A DNA stretch of 64,000 nt from Methylobacterium sp. J-048 (lineage in GTDB: Bacteria > Pseudomonadota > Alphaproteobacteria > Rhizobiales > Beijerinckiaceae), in assembly GCF_022829515.1 (NCBI RefSeq), contig NZ_JAKSYL010000084.1:34726-98725 (forward strand). The letters are read 5' to 3'. Positions 1 through 9,057 of this stretch are shown here, piece by piece. The position numbers and the translations under genes were made by a program. A model generated the notes under the pieces. The model worked only from the letters and a program-made list of their open reading frames with translations, was not told where the DNA came from and ran no database searches. Each line of letters opens with the position of its first letter. Within the stretch, counting starts at the first letter, position 1.

Positions 1-239
1 CTGGCCGAGATCGCGGACGGCGCCGAGTCTTAAGAGCGCTCGCTGCCGAAATGGACACCGGTTCGGCGCAAGCAAGCGCGCCAAATCGAAGACTGAGAGT
101 CGTTTCACCGCGTGAGTACAGATGCGGCGATCAATCCGGACGGTCGAGCGCCGTCGCGCTTGCATTCCGTGGCCCCAGCCGCCAAGCAGGCACCCCGCCC
201 GTCGAAGCGAGGCCGCTCGACGCGAGCCCGGAGCCGAGC

Positions 240-560
240 ATGCCCAAGATCACTTACGTCGACCACGCCGGGACGGAGAGGACCGTCGAAGGCAGCGTCG
301 GCGCGACCGTGATGGAGACGGCGTTGCGCAACAACGTCCCGGGCATCGACGCGGAATGCGGCGGCGCCTGCGCCTGCGCCACCTGCCACGTCTACGTGGC
401 CGACGACTGGATCGACGTCGTCGGCAAGGCCCAGGATATGGAGCAGGACATGCTCGATTTCGCCTCCGACGTACGCGAGAATTCCCGCCTGTCCTGCCAG
501 ATCAAGATCGCGCCGAACCTGGACGGGCTCGTGGTCTCGACCCCCTCCCAGCAGGGGTAG
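240..560 (+). CDS. 2Fe-2S ferredoxin, adrenodoxin type
   Basis: A 106-residue electron carrier of the adrenodoxin/ISC-ferredoxin family, soluble in the cytoplasm. The cluster ligands are visible as C40-x5-C46-x2-C49 and a distal C86, with the family's acidic partner-binding helix after the third cysteine ([16 protein letters not shown]). The frame is open back to position 51, but family members begin at this Met ([10 protein letters not shown]), so the upstream residues were left out. Such proteins feed electrons to cytochromes P450, ring hydroxylases or Fe-S cluster assembly. No redox partner is adjacent, so the specific partner is unknown. Confidence 0.93.
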   Translation: MPKITYVDHAGTERTVEGSVGATVMETALRNNVPGIDAECGGACACATCHVYVADDWIDVVGKAQDMEQDMLDFASDVRENSRLSCQIKIAPNLDGLVVSTPSQQG

Positions 561-698
561 CTCGTCAGGCACTTAGCTGATGAGAGAATGAGGTTGCCCG
601 CCTTCGATGGGGCTTACCTTCACGCGTCATATTCAGCGCGCAGGTGAAGTCGAGAATGACTCCCCATGAGGCTCGCGCGGGGCTAAGCTGTCGCGCGG

Positions 699-747
699 GC
701 ATCATCGTTTTCCGAAAGCAAGCCACCATCTTTCGGGACGATGATGC
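699..747. promoter_or_regulatory. inverted repeat upstream of toxin-antitoxin pair
   Basis: The arms GCATCATCGT..CCGAAAG (699-718) and CTTTCGGGACGATGATGC (730-747) are nearly complementary around an 11-base loop. The repeat ends 12 bases before the antitoxin start codon. Type II antitoxins commonly bind palindromes over their own promoter, so an operator is the likely role. A hairpin in the leader RNA is the alternative. Confidence 0.5.
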
Positions 748-759
748 GGGAGCCTGAAC

Positions 760-990
760 ATGACCAGGGTTGAATTCCGGCAGGAACAGCGGCTGGACTC
801 GTCCGACGAGACGGCACAGCAGCGTAAGGCTCGCCTCGCAGCCGAAGCGTCCATGCTGGCGGTCGCCAAAGCAGATATCGCAGAAGGTCGATATATCGCG
901 GACGGCGATGTCGATGCTTGGCTCGATGCTTGGGTGAATGGAGAGCCGGTCGAGCTTCCTGAAGCCTCGGCCCGCTCGCTCAAGCGCTGA
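760..990 (+). CDS. putative antitoxin (ParD/RHH-like)
   Basis: A 76-residue protein placed 24 bases before a RelE/ParE-like toxin gene. The N-terminal half is charged and helical. The stretch AKADIAEGRYI with DVDAWLDAW resembles the C-terminal part of ParD-like antitoxins, where a ribbon-helix-helix DNA-binding region is followed by a toxin-wrapping helix. The assignment rests mainly on size, order and the neighbouring toxin; residue conservation alone is weak. An inverted repeat just upstream fits autoregulation. Confidence 0.65.
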   Translation: MTRVEFRQEQRLDSSDETAQQRKARLAAEASMLAVAKADIAEGRYIADGDVDAWLDAWVNGEPVELPEASARSLKR

Positions 991-1014
991 TTTACGACCT
1001 ACGAACTTCGGACC

Positions 1015-1311
1015 GTGTCGTTTCGCTTTCGGATTTCCCGCGCGGCGGCGGCTGATCTCGCTTCCGTGCGAAGATGGCTCCGCCAATCTGGCGCAGGGGA
1101 GAGGGCGGCACAGCGCCTTGCTCAGATCAACAGAGCCCTTCAGGACCTGCGACACACCCCGCTCATGTGGCCGGACGGCGAGCATGAAGGAACGCGATCC
1201 CGCACCGTAGCGGGCCACCGAATCGTCTACACGATCACAGACGACGAAGGCATGGCAGCAGTTGATGTGCTCCGCGTCTTCGGACCCGGCCAGAACTCGG
1301 ATAACCTTTGA
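1015..1311 (+). CDS. RelE/ParE superfamily toxin
   Basis: A 98-residue toxin of the RelE/ParE fold. The family pattern is visible: SRAAAADLASVRRWL (first helix), LRHTPLMWPDG (turn), then GHRIVYTITDD and VDVLRVFG (central beta strands). The start is GTG, 24 bases after the antitoxin stop. RelE members cleave mRNA on the ribosome and ParE members poison gyrase; the sequence does not decide between them. It converges with the VWA gene on the other strand. Confidence 0.8.
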   Translation: MSFRFRISRAAAADLASVRRWLRQSGAGERAAQRLAQINRALQDLRHTPLMWPDGEHEGTRSRTVAGHRIVYTITDDEGMAAVDVLRVFGPGQNSDNL

Positions 1312-1336
1312 AGCCCTGACTGGCTTTCACCAGCCC

Positions 1337-2512
1337 TCACCGCACCAGCGCCCGGGCCGCAGCATCGAGCCCGTCGAGAGTCAACGGGAACATGCGCCCG
1401 CCTACCAGCCGCTGCACCATCCCGATCGACTGGGTGTAGCCCCAGTGCGTCTCCGGCACCGGGTTGAGCCAGGCCGCCTTCGGGAAATGGTCGAGGAGCC
1501 GCTGCAGCCACACGGCGCCGGGTTCCGCGTTCCAGTGCTCCACCGAGCCGCCCGGCGTGGCGATCTCGTAGGGGCTCATCGAGGCGTCGCCCACGAACAC
1601 CACCCGGTAATCGCTGCCATAGGTGCGGATCACATCCGGCAGCGCGGTCCTGGCCTCGTGCCGGCGCCGGTTCTCGGTCCAGACCGCCTCGTAGGGGCAG
1701 TTGTGGAAGTAGTAGTGCGCGAGGTGCTTGAACTCCGAGCGCGCCGCCGAGAACAAAGCCTCCGCCTGCGCGATGTGAAAGTCCATCGAGCCGCCGACAT
1801 CGAGGAACAGCAGCACCTTGACGGCGTTGCGCCGCTCCGGCCGCAGCCGCACGTCGATATAGCCCTGGCGGGCGCTCTCGCGGATCGTGCCGTCGAGGTC
1901 GAGTTCCTCGGCCGCCCCCGTCCGGGCGAAGCGGCGCAGCCGCCGCAGCGCGATCCGCATATTGCGCGCGCCGATCTCGCGGTCGTCGTCGAGATCCTTG
2001 AATTCGCGCTTATCCCAGACCTTCACCGCGCGGAAGTTGCGGTTCCCGTCCTGGCCGATGCGGATGCCCTCGGGATTGTAGCCGTAGGCGCCGAACGGGG
2101 AGGTCCCGCCGGTGCCGATCCATTTCGAGCCGCCCTGGTGGCGCTCCTTCTGCTCGGCCAGCCGCTGCTTGAGCGTCTCGAACAGCTTGTCCCAGCCGAG
2201 GGCCTGCAGCTCGGCCTTCTCGGCCTCGGTCAGGTACTTCTCCGCGAGCTTGCGCAGCCATTCCTCGGGGATCGCCGCGGGCGCCACCGCCTCGCCGAGG
2301 GTCTCGAGGCCCTTGAACACGGTGCCGAACACCCGGTCGAACCGGTCGAGATGCGCCTCGTCCTTCACCAGCGCGGTGCGCGACAGGAAGTAGAACGCCT
2401 CGACGTCGTGCTCGGCCAAGCCCCGGTCGAGGGCGCCGAGCAGGGTCAGGTACTCCTTGAGGGAGACGGGAACCTTGGCCTCTCGGAGGGCCGTGAAGAA
2501 CTGCAGCAGCAT
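1337..2512 (-). CDS. CoxE-like VWA domain protein
   Basis: A 391-residue protein with a C-terminal von Willebrand A domain. The MIDAS motif DVGGS is at residues 238-242, and later elements THWGYTQSIG and RMFPLTLDGL match the CoxE/COG3825 group. The ORF is open further upstream, but family members begin at MLLQFFTALREAK, which sets the start. Such proteins normally work with a MoxR AAA+ ATPase to insert metal or remodel a partner complex. The likely MoxR partner lies about 5 kb away at 7401 on the other strand instead of adjacent. Confidence 0.85.
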   Translation of the reverse strand: MLLQFFTALREAKVPVSLKEYLTLLGALDRGLAEHDVEAFYFLSRTALVKDEAHLDRFDRVFGTVFKGLETLGEAVAPAAIPEEWLRKLAEKYLTEAEKAELQALGWDKLFETLKQRLAEQKERHQGGSKWIGTGGTSPFGAYGYNPEGIRIGQDGNRNFRAVKVWDKREFKDLDDDREIGARNMRIALRRLRRFARTGAAEELDLDGTIRESARQGYIDVRLRPERRNAVKVLLFLDVGGSMDFHIAQAEALFSAARSEFKHLAHYYFHNCPYEAVWTENRRRHEARTALPDVIRTYGSDYRVVFVGDASMSPYEIATPGGSVEHWNAEPGAVWLQRLLDHFPKAAWLNPVPETHWGYTQSIGMVQRLVGGRMFPLTLDGLDAAARALVR

Positions 2513-2849
2513 CCCCGAAGAACGCGCCAGCAAAGCGCCCGGGTCAAGCCCGGGCGAATCAGACAAGCTTACGACCGGCCGGGCAGGATTTCTGAACCTG
2601 TTCTCCGAGTCGTCGCGGATGGTCGACAAGATTCATCGCCGGACAAAGCCCTAATCCAGGGGCCCTCGGAGAGTCTTCAGCCGCCCCGGAGACTCATAAG
2701 TTGGGCATAAGTCGTCGAATCTGTTGATATGTGCGCGAACAAGCCTCGCGCGGTCACTGAAACCGTCACGGGAATCGCTCAACTGAGGGCATCAGGTGTG
2801 TTCAGCCGCGACAACGCGTGCCGCACCAACCGAAGCGAGGAGACCTGCG
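2513..2849. other. intergenic region, no gene seen
   Basis: This 337-base spacer separates two divergent genes (the VWA protein and a small hypothetical protein) and must hold both promoters. No convincing ORF, RNA gene, terminator hairpin or repeat was recognised in it. Confidence 0.5.
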
Positions 2850-3257
2850 ATGGCGGTCATCCTGCGGAATGTGACGGATTTCAAGCGGTTTCTCGGGAAG
2901 CCGGGCGCAACGATTCAGTTGGTGCGCAACACCTTCATGGATCGCCAGCCCGAGGCGACCCGGGAGGCCTACCGCGCCAAGGGCATGTACGCGCCGCGCG
3001 CCGTACAGGCCCTGTCGCGCAAGGCCGCGGTGTTCACCCTGCGGGGGTTCCCCGGGACCGTGTGGCTGTACTGGGACAAGGGTGCCCGCGGCTGGCGCTT
3101 CTCGGGGGACACCGTGATCGTCCCGCTGGTCACCGGTCTCGGACCGGCCGACGAACTCGTCTACCGGTGCAGCTTCGCCGACGGTTTCGAGCCGGCGCCG
3201 CGCAACCGCGTGACGCGGCAGCCCAAGCACGCCGAGGCGCATCTCGCCCCAGCGTGA
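2850..3257 (+). CDS. conserved hypothetical protein
   Basis: A 135-residue soluble protein without a signal peptide or membrane segment. The start is the Met before AVILRNVTDFKRFLG, just after a purine-rich stretch (GCGAGGAGACC) that serves as ribosome-binding site. It is rich in Trp and Arg in the middle (FPGTVWLYWDKGARGW) and basic at the end. No family was recognised. It is transcribed convergently with the Kef-type antiporter, 20 bases apart, so the two do not form an operon. Confidence 0.7.
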   Translation: MAVILRNVTDFKRFLGKPGATIQLVRNTFMDRQPEATREAYRAKGMYAPRAVQALSRKAAVFTLRGFPGTVWLYWDKGARGWRFSGDTVIVPLVTGLGPADELVYRCSFADGFEPAPRNRVTRQPKHAEAHLAPA

Positions 3258-3277
3258 GGCCTGCCACGCCCGTCGGC

Positions 3278-5110
3278 TCAAGCCTCCTGGCGCGCCGCAA
3301 TCTCTTTCTTGGCCGGCGGCTTGCCGAGGGCCTTTCCGACGGTGCGCCGGGCGCGAAAAATCGGCTTCGCCTCGTTCTCGCGCTTCTTCAGCAGCGCGCG
3401 ATACTCGTCCCGACGCTCGTGGATCGACGCGATGACGAGGCCCATCGGCACGCCGACATCGACCAGCACCGCCTCCGACAATTGCAGCGAGGCCTCGATC
3501 GTCTCCGGCACCGCGTCGTCGACGCCGAGTTCGTACAGGGCCGAGGCGTGGCGGGCGTCGCGGGCGCGGGCGACGATGGTCAAGTCCGGCCGCTCGGCCC
3601 GGGCCGCCGCCACCGCCTGCTCGACGGCTCGCGGGTTGTCGAGGGTCACCACCAGGGCGCGGGCCGTGGCGATGTCGCAGCGGCGCAGGATCTCGGTGTT
3701 GCCGGAATCCCCGAAATAGACCGGCGCGCCGGCGCGGCGCTGCTCGGCCACCCGGGCCGCGTCGGAATCGAGGGCGAGGTACGGGATCCCGTGCCGGTCC
3801 AGCATCTCGCCGACCTGGCGGCCGACGCGGCCGAAGCCGGCGATGACCACCCGGTTCTCGATCTTGTCCGGCAGCGGCTCCGACTTCATGGCGGCCTGGG
3901 CGGAGTTCGTCGCGCGCCGGCCCAGTCGCCGGCCCAGAGCCGCCAGTGCCGGGATCATGATCATCGTGACCGTGGTCACGATCAGGGCGGCCGCGCCGAC
4001 ATCCTCCGGCACCAGCCCGGTGGCGACCGCGCCGCCGATCAGCACGAAGGCGAACTCGCCGCCCGGCCCGAGCAGCAGGGCCGCCTCCAGCGCCACCGGC
4101 CGGGAGATCTTGAGGGCAGGCGCCGCCATCATCACCACGGCGGCCTTGATCAGGACGAGCGCCAGCGACAGGCCGATGATCGCCCCGGGCGCCGCCATAA
4201 GCTGGGCCGGGTCGAGGTTCATGCCCACCGAGACGAAGAACACGCCGAGCAGCAGGCCCTTGAACGGGTCGATCGTCGCCTCGATCGCCCGGCGATATTC
4301 GGTCTCGGCCAGCAGCAGCCCGGCCACGAAGGCACCGAGCGTCATCGATAGGCCGCTCGCCGCCGCCGTCAGCGCGGTGCCGACGATGACCAGCAGGCAG
4401 GCCGCCATGAACAGCTCGGTGGATCGCGTCCGCGCCACCAGCTGGAACAGCGGGCGCAGGGCGAGGCGTCCCGCGACCACGATCAGCACCAGCGCGATGG
4501 CGGCCTGGCCAAGCGCCATGGCGAGCGCCCAGCCCTTGTCGCCCTCGTCGCCGCGGCCCAGCACCGCGATGGCGAACAGCACCGGGGCGACTGCGAGGTC
4601 CTGGAACAGCAGGACCGCGAAGCTCGCCCGGCCGGAGGGCGCGTTGAGCCGCTTCTGCTCGGCGAGCACCGGCAGCACCACCGCGGTCGACGATAGCGCG
4701 AGCCCGATGCCGACGATCGCCGCGCCGGCGAGCGGCACCTGCAGGCCATACAGGATCGCCCCGAGGATCAGGGCCGAGCAGCCGACCTGCAGCGAACCGA
4801 GGCCGAAGACGAGCCGGCGCAGGGTCCGCAGCCGCTCCCACGACAGCTCGACCCCGATCATGAACATCAGGAAGATCACGCCGAACTCGGCCAGGTGCGC
4901 GATCTCGGTGCGATTGCCGATGGTGAAGAGGTGGACGTAGGGATGCGTGTCGGCGAGCCGCCCGAGACCGAACGGCCCGAGCAGGGCGCCGGCCCCGATG
5001 AAGCCCAGCACCGGGGAGATCCGCAGCCGGTGGAACAGCGGTACCACGATGCCCGCGGTCACGAGGAACAGGATCGCTTCCTTGTAGGAGCCGGCGTGGA
5101 CCTCTGGCAT
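3278..5110 (-). CDS. Kef/YbaL-type cation:proton antiporter (CPA2) with RCK domain
   Basis: A 610-residue inner-membrane protein. Residues 10-395 hold about a dozen hydrophobic segments including the CPA2 signatures FIGAGALLGPFGLG, ALSSTAVVLPVLAEQK and FQDLAVAP (169-176). Residues 420-540 form an RCK/TrkA-N nucleotide-binding domain with GFGRVGRQ at 425-432, followed by a basic tail. Family members exchange K+ or Na+ for H+ and are gated by a nucleotide or glutathione adduct. No KefF/KefG ancillary subunit is adjacent, so it is closer to YbaL-like proteins than to a full KefFC system. Confidence 0.92.
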   Translation of the reverse strand: MPEVHAGSYKEAILFLVTAGIVVPLFHRLRISPVLGFIGAGALLGPFGLGRLADTHPYVHLFTIGNRTEIAHLAEFGVIFLMFMIGVELSWERLRTLRRLVFGLGSLQVGCSALILGAILYGLQVPLAGAAIVGIGLALSSTAVVLPVLAEQKRLNAPSGRASFAVLLFQDLAVAPVLFAIAVLGRGDEGDKGWALAMALGQAAIALVLIVVAGRLALRPLFQLVARTRSTELFMAACLLVIVGTALTAAASGLSMTLGAFVAGLLLAETEYRRAIEATIDPFKGLLLGVFFVSVGMNLDPAQLMAAPGAIIGLSLALVLIKAAVVMMAAPALKISRPVALEAALLLGPGGEFAFVLIGGAVATGLVPEDVGAAALIVTTVTMIMIPALAALGRRLGRRATNSAQAAMKSEPLPDKIENRVVIAGFGRVGRQVGEMLDRHGIPYLALDSDAARVAEQRRAGAPVYFGDSGNTEILRRCDIATARALVVTLDNPRAVEQAVAAARAERPDLTIVARARDARHASALYELGVDDAVPETIEASLQLSEAVLVDVGVPMGLVIASIHERRDEYRALLKKRENEAKPIFRARRTVGKALGKPPAKKEIAARQEA

Positions 5111-5410
5111 CGGCGGCGGATCGAACCTCGTCTGTTCCGACCGGTGCGGAGGCCGATCACGGATGCGCGATCATGGGTCGATGCCGGGCCTCGGGCAACC
5201 GCTTTCGGCCCCGGCAAGGCCCAGGAGGTGCGCTCCGACACAAGCCGGATACACATCTCGGGTGAGACATTTGAGCCACGTGGCGGAAGCTTGCCGGCGA
5301 ACCCTCGGCGAATGCGTGCAGTGCGGCCCAAAATCGGCACAATGCCCGCATACACGCAGCGATTAACTGAGGGTTAAGCTCGGCCGGGGCCGCGCCTGCG
5401 ACCAGACCCG
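5111..5410. other. intergenic region with one regulatory candidate
   Basis: This 300-base divergent spacer contains no plausible gene. The only signal noticed is the CtrA-like box at 5363-5377. Confidence 0.5.
5363..5377. promoter_or_regulatory. candidate CtrA-binding site
   Basis: The sequence TTAACTGAGGGTTAA matches the TTAA-N7-TTAA consensus of the alphaproteobacterial cell-cycle regulator CtrA exactly. It lies 34 bases upstream of the start of the two-gene membrane operon, where CtrA sites overlapping the -35 region are usual. TTAA is rare in this high-GC sequence, which makes two copies at the right spacing notable. Binding itself is inferred. Confidence 0.45.
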
Positions 5411-6688
5411 ATGGATGTGACGAGGCCGATGATCTCCCTCAAGTCGATCTTCTCCGGTCCCAAAGCGGCTCCGAGCCGCGATCTTGCGCGCGAGCGCCGC
5501 GAGTGGAAGCTCGAATCGGATCGGTGGCAGCACCAGCGCCACGTCGACCGCGGCTACCGCATCAAGTGGGGCTACGTCGCGATCGCGTATCTCGTCGAGT
5601 TCATGGTGATCGGCGCCTCGCTCTGGGGCGCGTGGCTGTTCGCCGGGGTCTACAGCGACGGCGACTGGCACGCCTTCTACTTCATGCTGCTGGCGCCCCT
5701 GGTCTATGCCGCCGTGGAGCTGTGCCGGGTGCCGCTCGGCATCCTGGCCCGGACCCAGCGCTCGCACTTCGTCCGCGGGCTCGCCGTGCTCGGCATCATC
5801 TTCGCGGCCGGCGTCACCACCAAGTCGGTGTCGCAGCTCGGCGAGATGATGTTCCATCCCCGCCTCGTCGAGGCGACCAAGACCAAGACCGCCCTGAAGG
5901 ACGCCCAGGCCGACCGCGCCACGATCGGCGACCGCATCAAGGCGGCGGACGAGCGCGTGGCGCAGTACACCGCCGAGCTCGACCAGATCGAGAAGCGGTC
6001 CTCCGACAACGCCCAGCAGCTCGCCGGCCTGCCGGCCCAGCGCTGCGAGCGCGTGTTCGGCACCAACAGCAAGGGCCGGAGCTATCAGAACCTCAAATGC
6101 GTGGCCGATCCGCGCGTGGCCGCCCTGTCGGCCGGCGTCAGCAAGGCCGCCGCCGACCGTGCTGCGCTGATCAAGAGCCTCGAGGACGCCCGCAAGGCGC
6201 GCGCGACGCTCGATCCCGGCGCCGCCGACCGGCGGGTGGCCGATGCCGAGCAAGCCTACCGGAATGCGGTCAACCGCTCACAGCTGCACTCCTTCACCGC
6301 CATGGTCTACGGCGTCGACCCGATCGACGTGACCGAGCAACAAGTCCACGCTTTCCTGCGAATCTTCGTGTTCCTGCCGGCCCTGTGCGCCGCCTTCGCG
6401 TCGACCATCCTGGCGCTCTGCGCGGTCTCGACCCGCCGGACCTTCATGGATGAGGACGATCTCGGTGCCGCCGTGAACCCGGAAGCCGCGCCGTTCATGC
6501 TGGACGCGATCGCCGACGCGCTGCGCTCGAACCCCGAGCCGATCCTGCCCCGGGCGGCCAACGCCACCGGCGCGGTGATCCCGATGAACCGCCCGGCCCA
6601 GGGCCAGCAGAGCCTGCCGGGCCAGAGCCATCCGGGTCAGAACCATCCGGTTCAGCAGACCCTCCCAGCCGCGGGAGCCGGCGCATGA
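5411..6688 (+). CDS. hypothetical multi-pass membrane protein with coiled coil
   Basis: A 425-residue protein of unknown function. After a charged N-terminus there are three hydrophobic segments (roughly residues 52-80, 88-107 and 120-138), a long Lys/Glu/Ala-rich coiled-coil stretch (about 145-200) with a small cysteine-containing loop, and another membrane helix near 315-338. The C-terminus is a Gln/Pro/Gly-rich tail. A second in-frame Met at 5429 could be the true start. The stop overlaps the next start (ATGA), so the two products are probably made together and may interact in the membrane. The CtrA-like box upstream hints at cell-cycle control. Confidence 0.75.
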   Translation: MDVTRPMISLKSIFSGPKAAPSRDLARERREWKLESDRWQHQRHVDRGYRIKWGYVAIAYLVEFMVIGASLWGAWLFAGVYSDGDWHAFYFMLLAPLVYAAVELCRVPLGILARTQRSHFVRGLAVLGIIFAAGVTTKSVSQLGEMMFHPRLVEATKTKTALKDAQADRATIGDRIKAADERVAQYTAELDQIEKRSSDNAQQLAGLPAQRCERVFGTNSKGRSYQNLKCVADPRVAALSAGVSKAAADRAALIKSLEDARKARATLDPGAADRRVADAEQAYRNAVNRSQLHSFTAMVYGVDPIDVTEQQVHAFLRIFVFLPALCAAFASTILALCAVSTRRTFMDEDDLGAAVNPEAAPFMLDAIADALRSNPEPILPRAANATGAVIPMNRPAQGQQSLPGQSHPGQNHPVQQTLPAAGAGA

Positions 6689-7329
6689 ACTACGTTGCCG
6701 GCGGCACCCCTGAGAACGTCGCCCTCGCCCAGCAGGTGAATTCCCGCCTGCGGGCGGATTCGAGCTACGTCGCGGCCCGGGCCTTCCTGTTCCGGGCGCT
6801 GGGCTTCGGCGCCTTCGCGTGCCTGGCCGGCATCGGCGTCGGCGCGGCGGCCTATGGCTGGGCGACCCTCAACCAGTTCGACACGGCCGCGGAGAAGATC
6901 GCCGCCGCCATGCAGGCCGCACTCTCGGACGTGACCCTGAAGACCAAGGGCGAGGTCACGCTGACCGACAACACCCTCAAGCTCGAGGGCCTGCCCAAGC
7001 TTGGCGGCGGCACGCCGACGCCGACCAAGGCCCAGCTCGGCAGCGACGCAGCCCCGGCCTCGAAGGCGGCGGTGAACACCACCTTCACGGTGTTCAAGCA
7101 GGTGCCTTATCTCGACGGCCAGATCGTGACCGGCTGGAACTTCAAGGACAACGCCGACCAGCCCTATCAGCAGTATTGCTACTTCTCGCGCCGCTCCAAC
7201 GAGTCGAAGGGCCAGGTCGAGATCAAGATCGACCTCGCCATGGACACCAAGACCCTGCCGCAGCCGCAGAAATCCGACGTGAACCTGGAGATCCTGGCCC
7301 GCAACTGCGTCTGGCACGAGAAGGGTTAG
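6685..7329 (+). CDS. hypothetical single-pass membrane protein
   Basis: A 214-residue protein with one membrane helix near residues 37-60, rich in Gly/Ala, and a soluble remainder that should lie in the periplasm. That part ends in a domain with two cysteines (YCYFSRR and RNCVWHEKG). Its start overlaps the upstream gene's stop by four bases, so translation is probably coupled. No family was recognised. Topology and coupling suggest it partners the preceding multi-pass protein. Confidence 0.75.
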   Translation: MNYVAGGTPENVALAQQVNSRLRADSSYVAARAFLFRALGFGAFACLAGIGVGAAAYGWATLNQFDTAAEKIAAAMQAALSDVTLKTKGEVTLTDNTLKLEGLPKLGGGTPTPTKAQLGSDAAPASKAAVNTTFTVFKQVPYLDGQIVTGWNFKDNADQPYQQYCYFSRRSNESKGQVEIKIDLAMDTKTLPQPQKSDVNLEILARNCVWHEKG

Positions 7330-7400
7330 CCGGTCTCGCTTGCGGGGCGGCGTCGGCACGCGCTACCGGTTGCGTCCAGGCCAGCTTCTCCGAGAGCGCG

Positions 7401-8252
<852 letters not shown>

Positions 8253-8355
8253 GACCCGGCCCGCCGCGGTTCCCGCGCGCTACGCTTTGGGCTAACCGAA
8301 GCCGCGGCGAAGGTTGGGCGCCCGTCGATCATTCCCGCCGAGAAGGGCACGCTCC

Positions 8356-8880
8356 ATGCGCAGGCTGATCCTGTTGCGGCACGCCAAGTCGGACCGTCCG
8401 GCCGGCGTCGCCGACCACGAACGGCCCCTCAACGACCGCGGCCGCCGCGCCGCGCCGGCCGTGGGCGCCCATCTCGCCGAGGCCGGCTTTCGTCCCGAAC
8501 TGGCCCTCGTCTCCACGGCCACCCGGACCCGCGAGACCTGGGAGGCGATCTCCGCCGCCCTCGGCCCGCCCGAGGCGCGGTATCACCGCGAGATCTACGA
8601 AGCGCCATCGACGCGGATCCTCGACGTGATCCGGGGCGCGCCTGACGCCGTGGAAACCGTGATCGTGATCGGCCACAATCCGGGGCTGGGCGACCTGGCG
8701 GCGACCCTGGCCGGGGAGGGGCCGCGCAAGGAGCGGGCGCGCCTCGCCACGGAATTTCCAACCGCCGCCTACGCGGTGATCGATTTCGATGCCGCGACCT
8801 GGTCGGCAGTCAGCCCAGGGCAGGGACGGCTGGAGCGGTACGTGCGCCCGCGGGATATCGATCCCGCGCTGGGGGGCTGA
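8356..8880 (+). CDS. SixA-like phosphohistidine phosphatase
   Basis: A 174-residue member of the histidine phosphatase branch. The catalytic LLRHAKSD motif (H9, the phospho-acceptor) starts near the N-terminus, and the second histidine is in VIGHNPGLGDL (H107). Length and motif spacing match SixA, which removes phosphate from histidines of HPt domains or the nitrogen-PTS protein. The start was set at the Met directly before RRLILLRHA. It stands alone, and no phosphorelay gene is adjacent. Confidence 0.88.
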   Translation: MRRLILLRHAKSDRPAGVADHERPLNDRGRRAAPAVGAHLAEAGFRPELALVSTATRTRETWEAISAALGPPEARYHREIYEAPSTRILDVIRGAPDAVETVIVIGHNPGLGDLAATLAGEGPRKERARLATEFPTAAYAVIDFDAATWSAVSPGQGRLERYVRPRDIDPALGG

Positions 8881-8899
8881 GGCTCACCCTCGGCCCGAA

Positions 8900-9045
8900 C
8901 CGCAAAAGTCCCGGTTTCAAAAGGCCGCCGGCCTTTTGCGGGTGAAGGGGGGAGCCCTTCTCTCGGGCTTTGCCCGATCCATCGGGGCTCCGCCCCGATA
9001 CCCCGCCAAAGGGCTGAGCTCTTTGGGAACCCGCCGTGACGCGGG
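8900..9045. repeat. GC-rich imperfect palindromic intergenic repeat
   Basis: The spacer between sixA and the hydrolase gene holds several short stem-loops (AAAGGCCGCCGGCCTTT, ATCGGGGCTCCGCCCCGAT, CCAAAGGGCTGAGCTCTTTGG). Modules of the same style recur at 21258-21380 and 44085-44160. It may also terminate the two convergent transcripts. Confidence 0.45.
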
Positions 9046-9057
9046 CGCTGCGACGGG

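Noticed and set aside
2802..4841. 679-codon minus-strand open frame overlapping the Kef-type gene
   Set aside because: It is an Arg/Gly/Pro-rich high-GC shadow of the antiporter gene with no domain similarity.
8881..9057. small ORFs between sixA and the hydrolase
   Set aside because: They only translate palindromic repeat DNA.
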